Notes: generated by a model from the sequence alone, not told the origin. 17,184 nt of DNA from Gaiellasilicea sp035645095 (GCA_035645095.1 DASQNG010000117.1:1-17184); one strand, 5' to 3'; numbered from the stretch's first letter, positions 9,410 through 15,788 are shown. Numbers and translations: made by a program.

Positions 9410-10289
9410 AGGCGACGGCCACCTCCGCGGCCAGCGTTGCGTTGTCGGCGATCAGGTCGCGGTTCGCGGCGAGGGTGCGGCCGCCGGACTCGCGGTGAAG
9501 GTAGGAGAGGACGAACGGCGTCACGGCCTGCCCGGCGATCCCCTGGGCCTCGGCGTCGGCGAGCGCGCGCTCGATCAGCGGCTCCACGTCGTCGAGGCTC
9601 CGGCTGGTCGGGCGGCAGAGCAGGAGCGACGAGTGGCGGCCGAGCGCCCAGTGCGCCTTCGCCACGCGCGCGGCCTCCTCAGCCGTCTCGACGCGCGCCG
9701 ACACCGGCGGCCCGCCGTGGGCCACGTAGAAGAGCGGCAGGTCGTCGGTGCCGTAGCCGAGCACGGGGACGCCGAGCGTCTCGAGCAGTTCGGCGGTCGC
9801 GGGGACGTCCAGGATCGACTTGACCCCGGACGAGACGACGAGGGCCTCGGTACGGAGGAGCTCGCCGAGGTCGCCCGAGACGTCGGGAGGAATGGGGAAG
9901 CCGCGGTGGACGCCGCCGAGGCCGCCGGTCGCCATGAAGCCGATCCCGACCGCCCGGCAGGCGGCCAGCGTGCCGCCGACGGTCGTCGCGCCCACGGCAC
10001 CCTGCACGACGGCCGCGGCGACGTCGCGCGGGCCGACTTTGCGGGCATCGGCGCGGAAGTGGCCGAGCTCCTCCTCGGAGAGGCCGATGTGGAGCGCGCC
10101 GTCGAGGATCCCGACCGTCGCCGGTACGGCGCCGGCCGCGCGCACACGGCGTTCGCTCTCGAGCCCGACGGCGACGCCCTCGCCCGACGGGAACCCGTGC
10201 GCCACGAGCGTCGTCTCGAGCGCCACGACCGGCCGCCGCTCCGCAAGCGCGCGACCGACCTCCTCCGAGACGCGGACGACGTCCTTCAC
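9396..10289 (-). CDS. psuG: Pseudouridine-5'-phosphate glycosidase
   Basis: A 297-residue enzyme that splits the C-glycosidic bond of pseudouridine 5'-phosphate to uracil and ribose 5-phosphate. Residues matching the characterised E. coli enzyme are visible: Glu25 (VALETTLVAHG), Lys84 (RKVGPRD), Asp139 (PDVSGDL, metal site) and Lys156 (SSGVKSILD), with the family spacing kept. TVGGTLAACRAVGI and FMATGGLGGVHRG are also diagnostic, and the length is typical. The start is the GTG at 10289, which shares GTGA with the stop of the upstream kinase gene. The in-frame ATG at 10334 would lie inside that gene and adds unconserved residues. It is the middle gene of a coupled operon (kinase, psuG, enolase-like). 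Confidence 0.96.
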   Translation of the reverse strand: MKDVVRVSEEVGRALAERRPVVALETTLVAHGFPSGEGVAVGLESERRVRAAGAVPATVGILDGALHIGLSEEELGHFRADARKVGPRDVAAAVVQGAVGATTVGGTLAACRAVGIGFMATGGLGGVHRGFPIPPDVSGDLGELLRTEALVVSSGVKSILDVPATAELLETLGVPVLGYGTDDLPLFYVAHGGPPVSARVETAEEAARVAKAHWALGRHSSLLLCRPTSRSLDDVEPLIERALADAEAQGIAGQAVTPFVLSYLHRESGGRTLAANRDLIADNATLAAEVAVAYAAL

Positions 10290-11095
10290 GCGCCCGAGCC
10301 TACCGGCGGCATCGCGCCCAGCTGCTCCACGCAACGGGCCGCCGCTTCGAGCGCCAGCTCCGGGCCGCCGACGAGATAGCCCGCTGCGAGCGCGTCGCCG
10401 GCTCCGGTCGTGTCGACCACGTCGGCCGGTAGCGGCGGCAGCTCGAGGTCCGCGAAGCGGGCGCCGCGCGGGCCGCGCTTCAGGATCCAGGTGCAGCCGG
10501 GGAGCGGCCCGCCGAGCGCGCGCTCCTCCTCCTCGTTCGCGAACACGACGGCCGGGCGGAGCTCTTCGAGCCGGGCGCGGAAGCGCGCCGGGCCGAAGTC
10601 GCGGATCGCGCTCCAGGAGGAGAGGTCGACGCTGACGCGCGGTGCGAGCGCCGCGGCCGCGCGGGCGGCACCGTCGATCGGCGAGCGGAGCAGCGAGTAG
10701 CCCGGCAGGTGGAGGTGCTCGCCCCCGGCGAGCCAGGCCGGGTCGAGCTCATCCGCCCGGAGCTCCGGCGAGACCCCGCGGTCGGAGGCCATCGTCCTCC
10801 CGCCGTCGGCGCCCACGAGCGAGACGACCGTCCCCGTCCGTCCGCCGACGACCGGCCCGCGCACGTCGACGCCGTAGCGCTCGAGCGCTCGCCCCGCCGT
10901 CGCGCCCGCCTCGTCGTCGGCGCGCTTGCCCACGAACCGGGCGCGGCCGCCGAGCGCGGCGACCCACGCGGCGACGTTCGCGGCTTGCCCACCCGGGCCG
11001 AGCCGCGTCACCGCGTCGGCGTCCGCACCGTCGGCGAGCGGCTGCTCGAGGCGCACGATCACGTCCAGCAGGAGGTCGCCCAGCGTCACGATCAC
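10286..11095 (-). CDS. psuK: PfkB-family carbohydrate kinase, candidate pseudouridine kinase
   Basis: A 269-residue ribokinase-fold kinase. It has the N-terminal TLGDLLLDVIV strand, the substrate-binding GPGGQAANVA motif (about residues 34-42), and the PfkB signature 2 DTTGAGDALAAGYL, with catalytic base Asp234 and Asp228 opening the motif. It lacks a DNA-binding domain. Its stop overlaps the psuG start by 4 bases. The PsuK reaction, ATP-dependent phosphorylation of pseudouridine at O5', would supply the PsuG substrate, so the role is inferred from operon position plus family. It is somewhat shorter than many PfkB kinases (about 300). The start is GTG at 11095, with an AGGA-like ribosome binding site about 10 bases upstream. 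A ribokinase-like or other nucleoside kinase is the alternative. Confidence 0.85.
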   Translation of the reverse strand: MIVTLGDLLLDVIVRLEQPLADGADADAVTRLGPGGQAANVAAWVAALGGRARFVGKRADDEAGATAGRALERYGVDVRGPVVGGRTGTVVSLVGADGGRTMASDRGVSPELRADELDPAWLAGGEHLHLPGYSLLRSPIDGAARAAAALAPRVSVDLSSWSAIRDFGPARFRARLEELRPAVVFANEEEERALGGPLPGCTWILKRGPRGARFADLELPPLPADVVDTTGAGDALAAGYLVGGPELALEAAARCVEQLGAMPPVGSGA

Positions 11096-11100
11096 CGCAC

Positions 11101-11106
11101 TACGAT
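11101..11106 (+). promoter_or_regulatory. Candidate -10 element before the small ORF
   Basis: TACGAT lies 6 bases before the ATG at 11113, inside a gap of only 17 bases between two divergent start codons. It would give a leaderless transcript. No -35 can be seen. Confidence 0.3.
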
Positions 11107-11112
11107 CCTGGC

Positions 11113-11301
11113 ATGGACGGGCAGTCGCGGCGCTCTAGGACCCGCTCGTTTCTCGTCGGCGCCGCCGTCGGCGCGTCGGCGGCGCTCGCGACCGCGCGCC
11201 GCCTGCGGCCGCACCAGCGGCAGACGCCGGCGGGGCTCGCGGCCTTCGAGGAGGCGCCGTGCTACCGCGAGCTCGTCGAGAGGGAGCGCGGCGCGCCGTA
11301 G
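11113..11301 (+). CDS. Possible small membrane-anchored protein (hypothetical)
   Basis: A 62-residue open frame. It has a basic N-terminus (MDGQSRRSRTRS), one short hydrophobic stretch (FLVGAAVGASAALATA, about residues 13-28), then a polar tail, QRQTPAGLAAFEEAPCYREL and a charged end. This looks like a single-pass membrane anchor with a short cytosolic or exposed tail. In favour: an ATG, a TACGAT element 6 bases upstream and a membrane-protein-like layout. Against: no ribosome binding site, a start only 17 bases from the divergent kinase start, and a 40-base tail-to-tail overlap with the glycosyltransferase gene. Function unknown. Confidence 0.5.
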   Translation: MDGQSRRSRTRSFLVGAAVGASAALATARRLRPHQRQTPAGLAAFEEAPCYRELVERERGAP

Positions 11302-12887
11302 CCGCGCAGCTCGCGCGCAGCACGCTCGACCGTCTGGAGGTTCACGTCGGCGTCGCCGAGCCAGAGCGACTTCCCGACGAGGAGCGCCTGCCCGGCGCGC
11401 TCCAGGTACCGCTCCGGCGTCCGCACGGGATCCGTCGTCCTGATGACGAGGAACGGGCCGAAGCGCCGGACGTCGAACGCGTACTCCGGCTTGGGGCTCC
11501 GCCAGCGGATCGTGAGCGACGGTGCGATGTTGTTCGGCTTGCTCGAGTCGAGGATCCAGACGCCGCGGCCGAGCGGCCGCTCGAGCCGCTGCAGCACCCG
11601 CAACGCCAGCGGCGCGTCGGCGCGCGGCAGCACGGGGAGGGGGAAGTCCGGGTTCCGCTCCCACGCGCCGAGGTAGAGCGGCTCGAACCCGAAGAGGACG
11701 TCGTCGGGCCGGCTCGTCGTCGCGAGGTGGGCGGCCGCCGCCGCCCGCGCCTCACGCCGCGCCTCCGGCTCGCCCTCGTAGAGAGCGGGCGTCGTCTGCC
11801 AACCCCAGGCGAACTGTGCTGCCGCGAGCGCCACGAGCGCGACCGGGGCGGCCGCCCGCAACCGCAGCAGGCCGAGCGCGAGCGCGAGCGCGACGAACGG
11901 CAGCACGAAGATCAGGTGCCGTGTCTCCGGCGAGGCCGCGTTGCCGAGCCGCGCCGCCAGAAAAGCGAGCGACGGCACGCCGAGGACGCAGGCGCCGAGC
12001 ACGAGCGCCTCGCGGCGCAGCCGCAGCGCGCCGAGCACGACCAGCGCGAGCGCCGCGAGCGTCACCGGCCACCAGCCTGCGGTCAGGTCGCCGAGCACGC
12101 GCCACAGGTACCGCGCCACGGGAAGCGGGCCGCCGAGCTTGGCGCCGCCGCCGCCGACGCCCACGTCGAAGCGTGACGCCAGGACGAGGTTCGTGAGCCA
12201 GAACGGCGTTCCCGCAGCCACGACGACGACCCCCGCGACGAGCGCCTGGCGGAGCCGGTCGCGGCGGGCGACGAGCACGTACAGCCCCTGCGACCCGAGG
12301 ACGAGCGCGCCGTACGGGTGCGTCGCGATCGTCGCCAGGATCGCGAGCCCCCACAGCGCCCACCGGCCACGGCTGCCGCGTTCGAGGGCCGCCAGCAGCG
12401 CGAGGTACGAGAGCAAACTCGTGACGAGGAAGAGGCTGTACATGCGGCCGTAGACGCCGTGGAAGAGCAGCACCCAGCTCGGCGCGACGACCGCGGTCGC
12501 GACGAGCGCCGGGAGGCGGGCCGAGAGCCGGAGACAGAGGAGCGCGATGAGCGGCAGACTCCCGACCGCGAGCAAGGCCGAGACGAGCCGCAGCCCCTCC
12601 AGGCCGAAACCGAGGTGGGCGACCACCCAGGCGAGCAGGAAGTGGAGCGGCGCCCCGCCGCGCTCCTCCAGCACCACCTGGAAGAGGTCGCCGAGCGGGT
12701 GCCGGCCGACGAAGAGCGCGAGCGTCTCGTCCTCGTGGGGCGGCCATGCCATCAGTCGATGGAGGAGGAAAGTGGCAGTCACGACCATGAGTGCCGTCAC
12801 GCCCATCGGGAACCAGTGGCGCTCGAGCACGCGCGGCAGAGCGAGGGCACGGCCGCCGATCTCCGTCGCATGTGCGCTGTCGCTCAT
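11262..12887 (-). CDS. GT-C fold membrane glycosyltransferase (GT39 / ArnT-like)
   Basis: A 541-residue polytopic membrane protein with about ten hydrophobic segments between residues 26 and 365 and a C-terminal soluble region (about 370-541). The first extracytoplasmic loop carries PPHEDETLALF, with the Asp53-Glu54 pair expected for the catalytic acidic motif of polyprenyl-phosphate-sugar glycosyltransferases. GGAPLHFLLAW and VYGRMYSLFL (about 145-154) match the second and third loops of this fold. Such enzymes transfer a sugar from a polyprenyl-phosphate donor to protein, lipid or polymer on the outer face of the membrane. The ATG at 12887 follows a GAGGA run 13 bases upstream. It stands alone, divergent from the zinc-ribbon gene. 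Donor and acceptor are unknown. Confidence 0.85.
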   Translation of the reverse strand: MSDSAHATEIGGRALALPRVLERHWFPMGVTALMVVTATFLLHRLMAWPPHEDETLALFVGRHPLGDLFQVVLEERGGAPLHFLLAWVVAHLGFGLEGLRLVSALLAVGSLPLIALLCLRLSARLPALVATAVVAPSWVLLFHGVYGRMYSLFLVTSLLSYLALLAALERGSRGRWALWGLAILATIATHPYGALVLGSQGLYVLVARRDRLRQALVAGVVVVAAGTPFWLTNLVLASRFDVGVGGGGAKLGGPLPVARYLWRVLGDLTAGWWPVTLAALALVVLGALRLRREALVLGACVLGVPSLAFLAARLGNAASPETRHLIFVLPFVALALALGLLRLRAAAPVALVALAAAQFAWGWQTTPALYEGEPEARREARAAAAAHLATTSRPDDVLFGFEPLYLGAWERNPDFPLPVLPRADAPLALRVLQRLERPLGRGVWILDSSKPNNIAPSLTIRWRSPKPEYAFDVRRFGPFLVIRTTDPVRTPERYLERAGQALLVGKSLWLGDADVNLQTVERAARELRGYGAPRSLSTSSR

Positions 12888-12910
12888 CCCGTGCCCGAAA
12901 TCCTCGCTGC

Positions 12911-12916
12911 TAGCCT
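12911..12916 (+). promoter_or_regulatory. Candidate -10 element for the zinc-ribbon gene
   Basis: TAGCCT ends 9 bases before the ATG at 12926, and no ribosome binding site lies between them. A leaderless or near-leaderless message is implied. No -35 is recognisable in the 38-base divergent gap. Confidence 0.33.
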
Positions 12917-12925
12917 TCTGCAGCC

Positions 12926-13243
12926 ATGCCGATCTACGAGTACCGCTGCCCCGACGGCCACACCTTCGAGGTCTTCCAGCGTATGTCGGACCCCGAACCG
13001 GCCGGCTGCGAGGCGTGCGGCCGTGGGCCGGTCGAGAAGCTCCTCTACCCGGTGGCGGTGCACTTCAAGGGGTCGGGCTTCTACGCGACGGACTACGGGC
13101 GCGGCTCCGGCAAGAAGCCGTCGAAGGACGGCGGTGGCGAGTCCGGCTCCTCGTCCGACTCCGGCTCCTCGTCCGACTCCGGCTCGTCGGACTCCGGCTC
13201 CGGCGGCTCGACCGAGAAGCGCGCCGCGGCCGCCGACTCGTAG
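12926..13243 (+). CDS. FmdB-family putative regulatory zinc-ribbon protein with Ser/Asp-rich tail
   Basis: A 105-residue protein. The N-terminal 45 residues match the FmdB/CxxC zinc-ribbon family: MPIYEYRC..GHTFEVFQRMSD.....C..C and VEKLLYPVAVHFKGSGFYATDYGRG. The second knuckle is intact (Cys28-x2-Cys31). The first has Cys8 but Gly at position 11 where the second Cys usually sits, and His12 may replace it. Residues about 70-95 are a low-complexity Ser/Gly/Asp run encoded by an 18-bp tandem repeat, and the tail is Ala-rich. The family is named from a formamidase regulator, but most members are uncharacterised. The start ATG has a TAGCCT element 9 bases upstream. Confidence 0.9.
   Translation: MPIYEYRCPDGHTFEVFQRMSDPEPAGCEACGRGPVEKLLYPVAVHFKGSGFYATDYGRGSGKKPSKDGGGESGSSSDSGSSSDSGSSDSGSGGSTEKRAAAADS
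13142..13210 (+). repeat. 18-bp tandem repeat in the zinc-ribbon gene's low-complexity tail
   Basis: The unit TCCGGCTCCTCGTCCGAC occurs exactly at 13142-13159 and 13160-13177. A shortened copy (13178-13192) and a diverged copy (13193-13210) follow. Translation is SGSSSD, SGSSSD, SGSSD, SGSGGS. Copy number changes would stay in frame, so tail length probably varies between strains. Confidence 0.85.
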
Positions 13244-13319
13244 AGGCTCGATGCGATACGCGAGCGGGCTGTGGAGCCGCCCCAGACGCGGCGCCAGGTC
13301 GTTTCGGCACCCTCACGCA

Positions 13320-13345
13320 GGCGTCCAGCCTGTGCTTCGGACGCC
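13320..13345. terminator. Hairpin between convergent zinc-ribbon and GlsB-like genes
   Basis: GGCGTCC (13320-13326) pairs exactly with GGACGCC (13339-13345). Inside it AGC (13327-13329) pairs with GCT (13334-13336) around a CTGT tetraloop, leaving two bulged bases. It lies mid-way in the 157-base gap 13244-13400 between two convergent stops and is the best terminator candidate there. No T-tract is present on either strand. I see nothing else in this gap. Confidence 0.42.
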
Positions 13346-13400
13346 GCGCCACTCTGGCTTGGTCTCGACGCCCCACAGCGTGCCAGTTTCACACCGCGCC

Positions 13401-13655
13401 CTAGCCGCGCTTGAGCGCGCCGAGCGCGAGCAGCAGCACGATCGACCCCGCGACCGCGAGCAGGAACGGCTTCAGGTCCCAGCCGAAGTCGATCTCCTCG
13501 CCGAACACCGCCTCGCCGAGCAGGCCGCCGAGCAGCGCCCCCACCACGCCGACGGCGAGCGTCCCGAAGCACCCGATCGCCTGCCGCCCCGGCGTCAGCG
13601 CCCGGGCGACGACGCCTGCGAGCAGGCCGAACAGGATCCAGCCGAGGATGGACAC
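13401..13655 (-). CDS. GlsB/YeaQ/YmgE family small membrane protein
   Basis: An 84-residue protein with three hydrophobic segments (about residues 3-22, 28-50 and 63-81). It has the family pattern MSILGWILFGLLAGVVARAL, then PGRQ.IGCFGTLAVGVVGALLGGLLG and a charged loop EEIDFGWDLK. The length matches the family, often labelled transglycosylase-associated protein, whose biochemical role is not established. The start is GTG at 13655, supported by the family N-terminus; no clear ribosome binding site precedes it. It lies 27 bases behind the LCP gene in the same reading frame and is probably co-transcribed and possibly coupled by reinitiation. Pairing with an LCP ligase is consistent with an envelope role. 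Confidence 0.92.
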   Translation of the reverse strand: MSILGWILFGLLAGVVARALTPGRQAIGCFGTLAVGVVGALLGGLLGEAVFGEEIDFGWDLKPFLLAVAGSIVLLLALGALKRG

Positions 13656-13662
13656 GAGGCGA

Positions 13663-13698
13663 CTCTAACGGGCGCCGCGGCTCTAACGGGCGCCGCGG
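13663..13698. repeat. Exact 18-bp tandem duplication across the lcp stop codon
   Basis: CTCTAACGGGCGCCGCGG occurs at 13663-13680 and again at 13681-13698 with no mismatch. On the minus strand each copy encodes (S)RGAR followed by TAG. The lcp gene therefore has two in-frame stop codons 18 bases apart, and the second copy forms most of the spacer before the GlsB-like gene. Confidence 0.95.
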
Positions 13699-14861
13699 CC
13701 GACGACGCAGCCTGCGGCGAGCGCCTCGCCGGGCGGCGGCGGCTGCGGTGCGGAGCGGCCCTGGAACATGCTGATCGCGGCGAAGTTTCGGTCATCGCCG
13801 AAGATCACCGAGGATCCGCCGACCGCGCCGAGCTCGCCGCCGAGCCGGCAGTGCAGCGTCCGCTGCGGGTTCGATCGGAACCGCACCCAGCCGAGCTGCA
13901 GCAGCTCACCCGCACCGAGGTCGGTCGCGAGCGGTCTCACGAGATCGTCGCCGATGAACGGCAGCCGCACGAACGTGCGCGGGCCGACGATCTCGTCGCC
14001 CATCGCCTCGACGACGGCCTGCTGGCGCTCGCCCCGGGTCAGGTCGTTCTCCGCCGGGTCGAGGCGGTTCTCCCGGATGCGCGAGTAGACGAGCGCGCGC
14101 CGGCCGTCCATCCGCTGCTCGCCGGGGTCGAAGCGCCAGCCCGGCCACTCCTGACAACGCGCCTGGGTCGAGAACGGGCAGTCGAACCGGTTCGAGAGGA
14201 TCGGCTTCGGCACGTCGACCGTGACACCGCCGAGCGCGTCGATCACGGTGCGGAAGTCGGCGAAGTCCACCAGCGCGACGTGGTTGGGCTGGAGCCCGGT
14301 GAGCGAGCGGATCGTACGCATCGCGAGGGCCGGCCCGCCCAGCTGGAACGCTGCGTTGATCTTGTTCGAGCCGAAGCCCGGGATCTCGACGCGGAGGTCG
14401 CGCGGGATCGAGAGGAACGCCATCCGATGCCGCTTCGGGTCGGTGCGCACGAGCAGGATCGAATCGGAGCGGCTCGCCTCCGAACGCGCAGCCTGGGTGC
14501 GGTCGCCGTCGGTGCCGAGCAGCAGCACGAGCGTCGGCTTCGACAGGAGTAGCCCCTCCTGGGGCGCGAGGGCCGCCGTCACGCTCGCCGGCAGCCGTGC
14601 GTTCGACTCCTGGACGCCGCTCCGGAACGCGAGGTAGCTCGCGACGACCCACGCCACGGTCAGCAGCACGACGAAGAGCAGCACGAGCCCGATGCGGCGG
14701 CCCCAGCGCGGCCGGCGCGTGCGGACGAGGCTGCCGTCGTAGCCCTGCGGCCGGCCGTCGCCGCCCCTCCGGCCCCGCCCGCCCGGGCGCGCGGCGACCG
14801 GAACCTTCCCCTTGGCGCGGCCGCCCCGGTAGACCTTGTAGGGCTTCTCTCCCTGCGCCAT
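13683..14861 (-). CDS. LytR-CpsA-Psr (LCP) family cell-wall glycopolymer ligase
   Basis: A 392-residue membrane-anchored enzyme that transfers a polyprenyl-linked glycopolymer to peptidoglycan (or to protein) outside the cell. It has a basic cytosolic N-terminus (1-56), one transmembrane helix (about 57-79) and then the LCP domain. Hallmarks are LLLGTDGDR (116-121), RSDSILLVRTDP (131-142), SIPRDLRVEIPGFGSNKINAAF (151-172, with Arg154/Asp155), VDFADFRTVIDALGGVTVDVP and the late RMDGRRALVYSRIRE motif (250-264). Four extracellular cysteines (228, 236, 338 and 385) could form disulfides. No LytR_C domain follows; the protein ends in a Pro-rich segment and GRGAR. The ATG at 14861 is 10 bases past a TACCAT element. 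It shares a 26-base divergent promoter region with the ROK kinase gene. Confidence 0.94.
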   Translation of the reverse strand: MAQGEKPYKVYRGGRAKGKVPVAARPGGRGRRGGDGRPQGYDGSLVRTRRPRWGRRIGLVLLFVVLLTVAWVVASYLAFRSGVQESNARLPASVTAALAPQEGLLLSKPTLVLLLGTDGDRTQAARSEASRSDSILLVRTDPKRHRMAFLSIPRDLRVEIPGFGSNKINAAFQLGGPALAMRTIRSLTGLQPNHVALVDFADFRTVIDALGGVTVDVPKPILSNRFDCPFSTQARCQEWPGWRFDPGEQRMDGRRALVYSRIRENRLDPAENDLTRGERQQAVVEAMGDEIVGPRTFVRLPFIGDDLVRPLATDLGAGELLQLGWVRFRSNPQRTLHCRLGGELGAVGGSSVIFGDDRNFAAISMFQGRSAPQPPPPGEALAAGCVVGRGAR

Positions 14862-14870
14862 CCGGCCGGG

Positions 14871-14877
14871 TATGGTA
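14871..14877. promoter_or_regulatory. Overlapping divergent -10 elements for lcp (-) and ROK kinase (+)
   Basis: TATGGTA contains TATGGT on the + strand (14871-14876, 11 bases before the GTG at 14888). It also contains TACCAT on the - strand (14877-14872, 10 bases before the ATG at 14861). Both are TAnnnT hexamers placed so that the transcripts would have leaders of only a few bases. Only 26 bases separate the two start codons, so one shared bidirectional promoter is the simplest reading. No -35 elements are evident. Confidence 0.4.
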
Positions 14878-14887
14878 GCCGCGGCTC

Positions 14888-15787
14888 GTGGACACCCCCC
14901 GCGTGATCGGCGTCGACGTCGGCGGCACGAAGATCCTTGCGGGGGTGCTCGACCCGAGCGGACGCGTCCACGCGCGGCACGAGGTGCCGACGCCGACGGC
15001 CTCGCAGGACGCGCTGCTCGAGGGCCTCGCGGAGGCCGTGGCGGCCGTCTTCGACGGCGGCGTCGAGGCGCTCGGCTTCGGTGTCCCGTCCGTCGTCGAC
15101 CCGGGCACGGGCGTCTCGCTCGGGTCGATCAACATCCCGCTCGCGGGCGTCTCGGTGGCGAACGTGATGGCCGGTCGCTTCGGCGTGCCGGCCGCCGTCG
15201 AGAACGACGCGAGCGCGGCCGCTCTCGGCGAATGGCGCGTCGGGGCGGGGGGCGGGGAGGATCTCGTGATGCTCACGCTCGGCACCGGCGTGGGGGGCGG
15301 GATCGTCCAGGGCGGCAGGCTGGTCCGCGGCTGGACGGAGCTCGGCCACCTCGTCGTCCGCGCCGACGGACCGCCGTGCCAGGGCGCGTGCACCGGCCGC
15401 GGGCATCTCGAGGCCCTCGCCTCGGGAAGCGCGGCCGACCGCGCCGCAGAGGAGCTGTGGGGCCCCGGCGCGACCGCCGAGCAGCTCGTCGACCGTGCTC
15501 GCGCCGGCGACGCCGCCGCCGTCGCCGCGCTCGCCGCGATCGGCCGGCTGCTCGGCGCGGCGATCGGCTCGCTCGTCAACGTCTTCGGGATCCAGCTCTT
15601 CGTCGTCGGGGGCGGCTTCGGCAGCGCGGCCGCCGACTTCCTGTTCCCGCCGGCGCTCGAGGCGGCGCGACGGGAGTCGCTCGCGCCCGGCCGCGGCGTC
15701 CGCCTGCAGGCCGCGGAGCTAGGGGCCGACGCCGGGCTCGTGGGCGCCGGCTTCGTCGCCCTCGGGGCGCTCGACCGCGCCGCCTGA
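14888..15787 (+). CDS. ROK family sugar kinase, probable glucokinase
   Basis: A 299-residue cytosolic kinase expected to phosphorylate glucose (or a related hexose) with ATP. It has the N-terminal phosphate loop VIGVDVGGTK (Asp10, Gly12-Thr14). Catalytic Asp107 is in ENDASAAALGEW. LTLGTGVGGGI (about 129-139) follows, then the ROK signature with GWTELGHLVV (Glu151, His154) and PPCQGACTGRGHLEALASGS. The usual zinc cysteines appear as Cys164, Cys168 and, in the third position, His173, followed by Glu175. The length is normal. It starts with GTG at 14888 without a ribosome binding site, with a TATGGT element 11 bases upstream. The RsmI gene starts one base after its stop, so the two form an operon. 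N-acetylglucosamine/mannosamine kinase is an alternative specificity. Confidence 0.92.
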   Translation: MDTPRVIGVDVGGTKILAGVLDPSGRVHARHEVPTPTASQDALLEGLAEAVAAVFDGGVEALGFGVPSVVDPGTGVSLGSINIPLAGVSVANVMAGRFGVPAAVENDASAAALGEWRVGAGGGEDLVMLTLGTGVGGGIVQGGRLVRGWTELGHLVVRADGPPCQGACTGRGHLEALASGSAADRAAEELWGPGATAEQLVDRARAGDAAAVAALAAIGRLLGAAIGSLVNVFGIQLFVVGGGFGSAAADFLFPPALEAARRESLAPGRGVRLQAAELGADAGLVGAGFVALGALDRAA

Positions 15788-15788
15788 C

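Noticed and set aside
10290..10334. ATG at 10334 as the psuG start
   Set aside because: The added 15 residues are unconserved and lie inside the kinase gene. The GTGA overlap at 10286-10289 is a typical coupled start.
13244..13400. Possible small gene in the gap after the zinc-ribbon gene
   Set aside because: Frames here give Arg/Pro/Ser-rich translations with no start signal. Only a hairpin at 13320-13345 stands out.
12318..14552. 744-codon + strand frame spanning the zinc-ribbon gene and antisense to lcp
   Set aside because: It covers three genes with clear family motifs in other frames, and its own translation has no recognisable domain.
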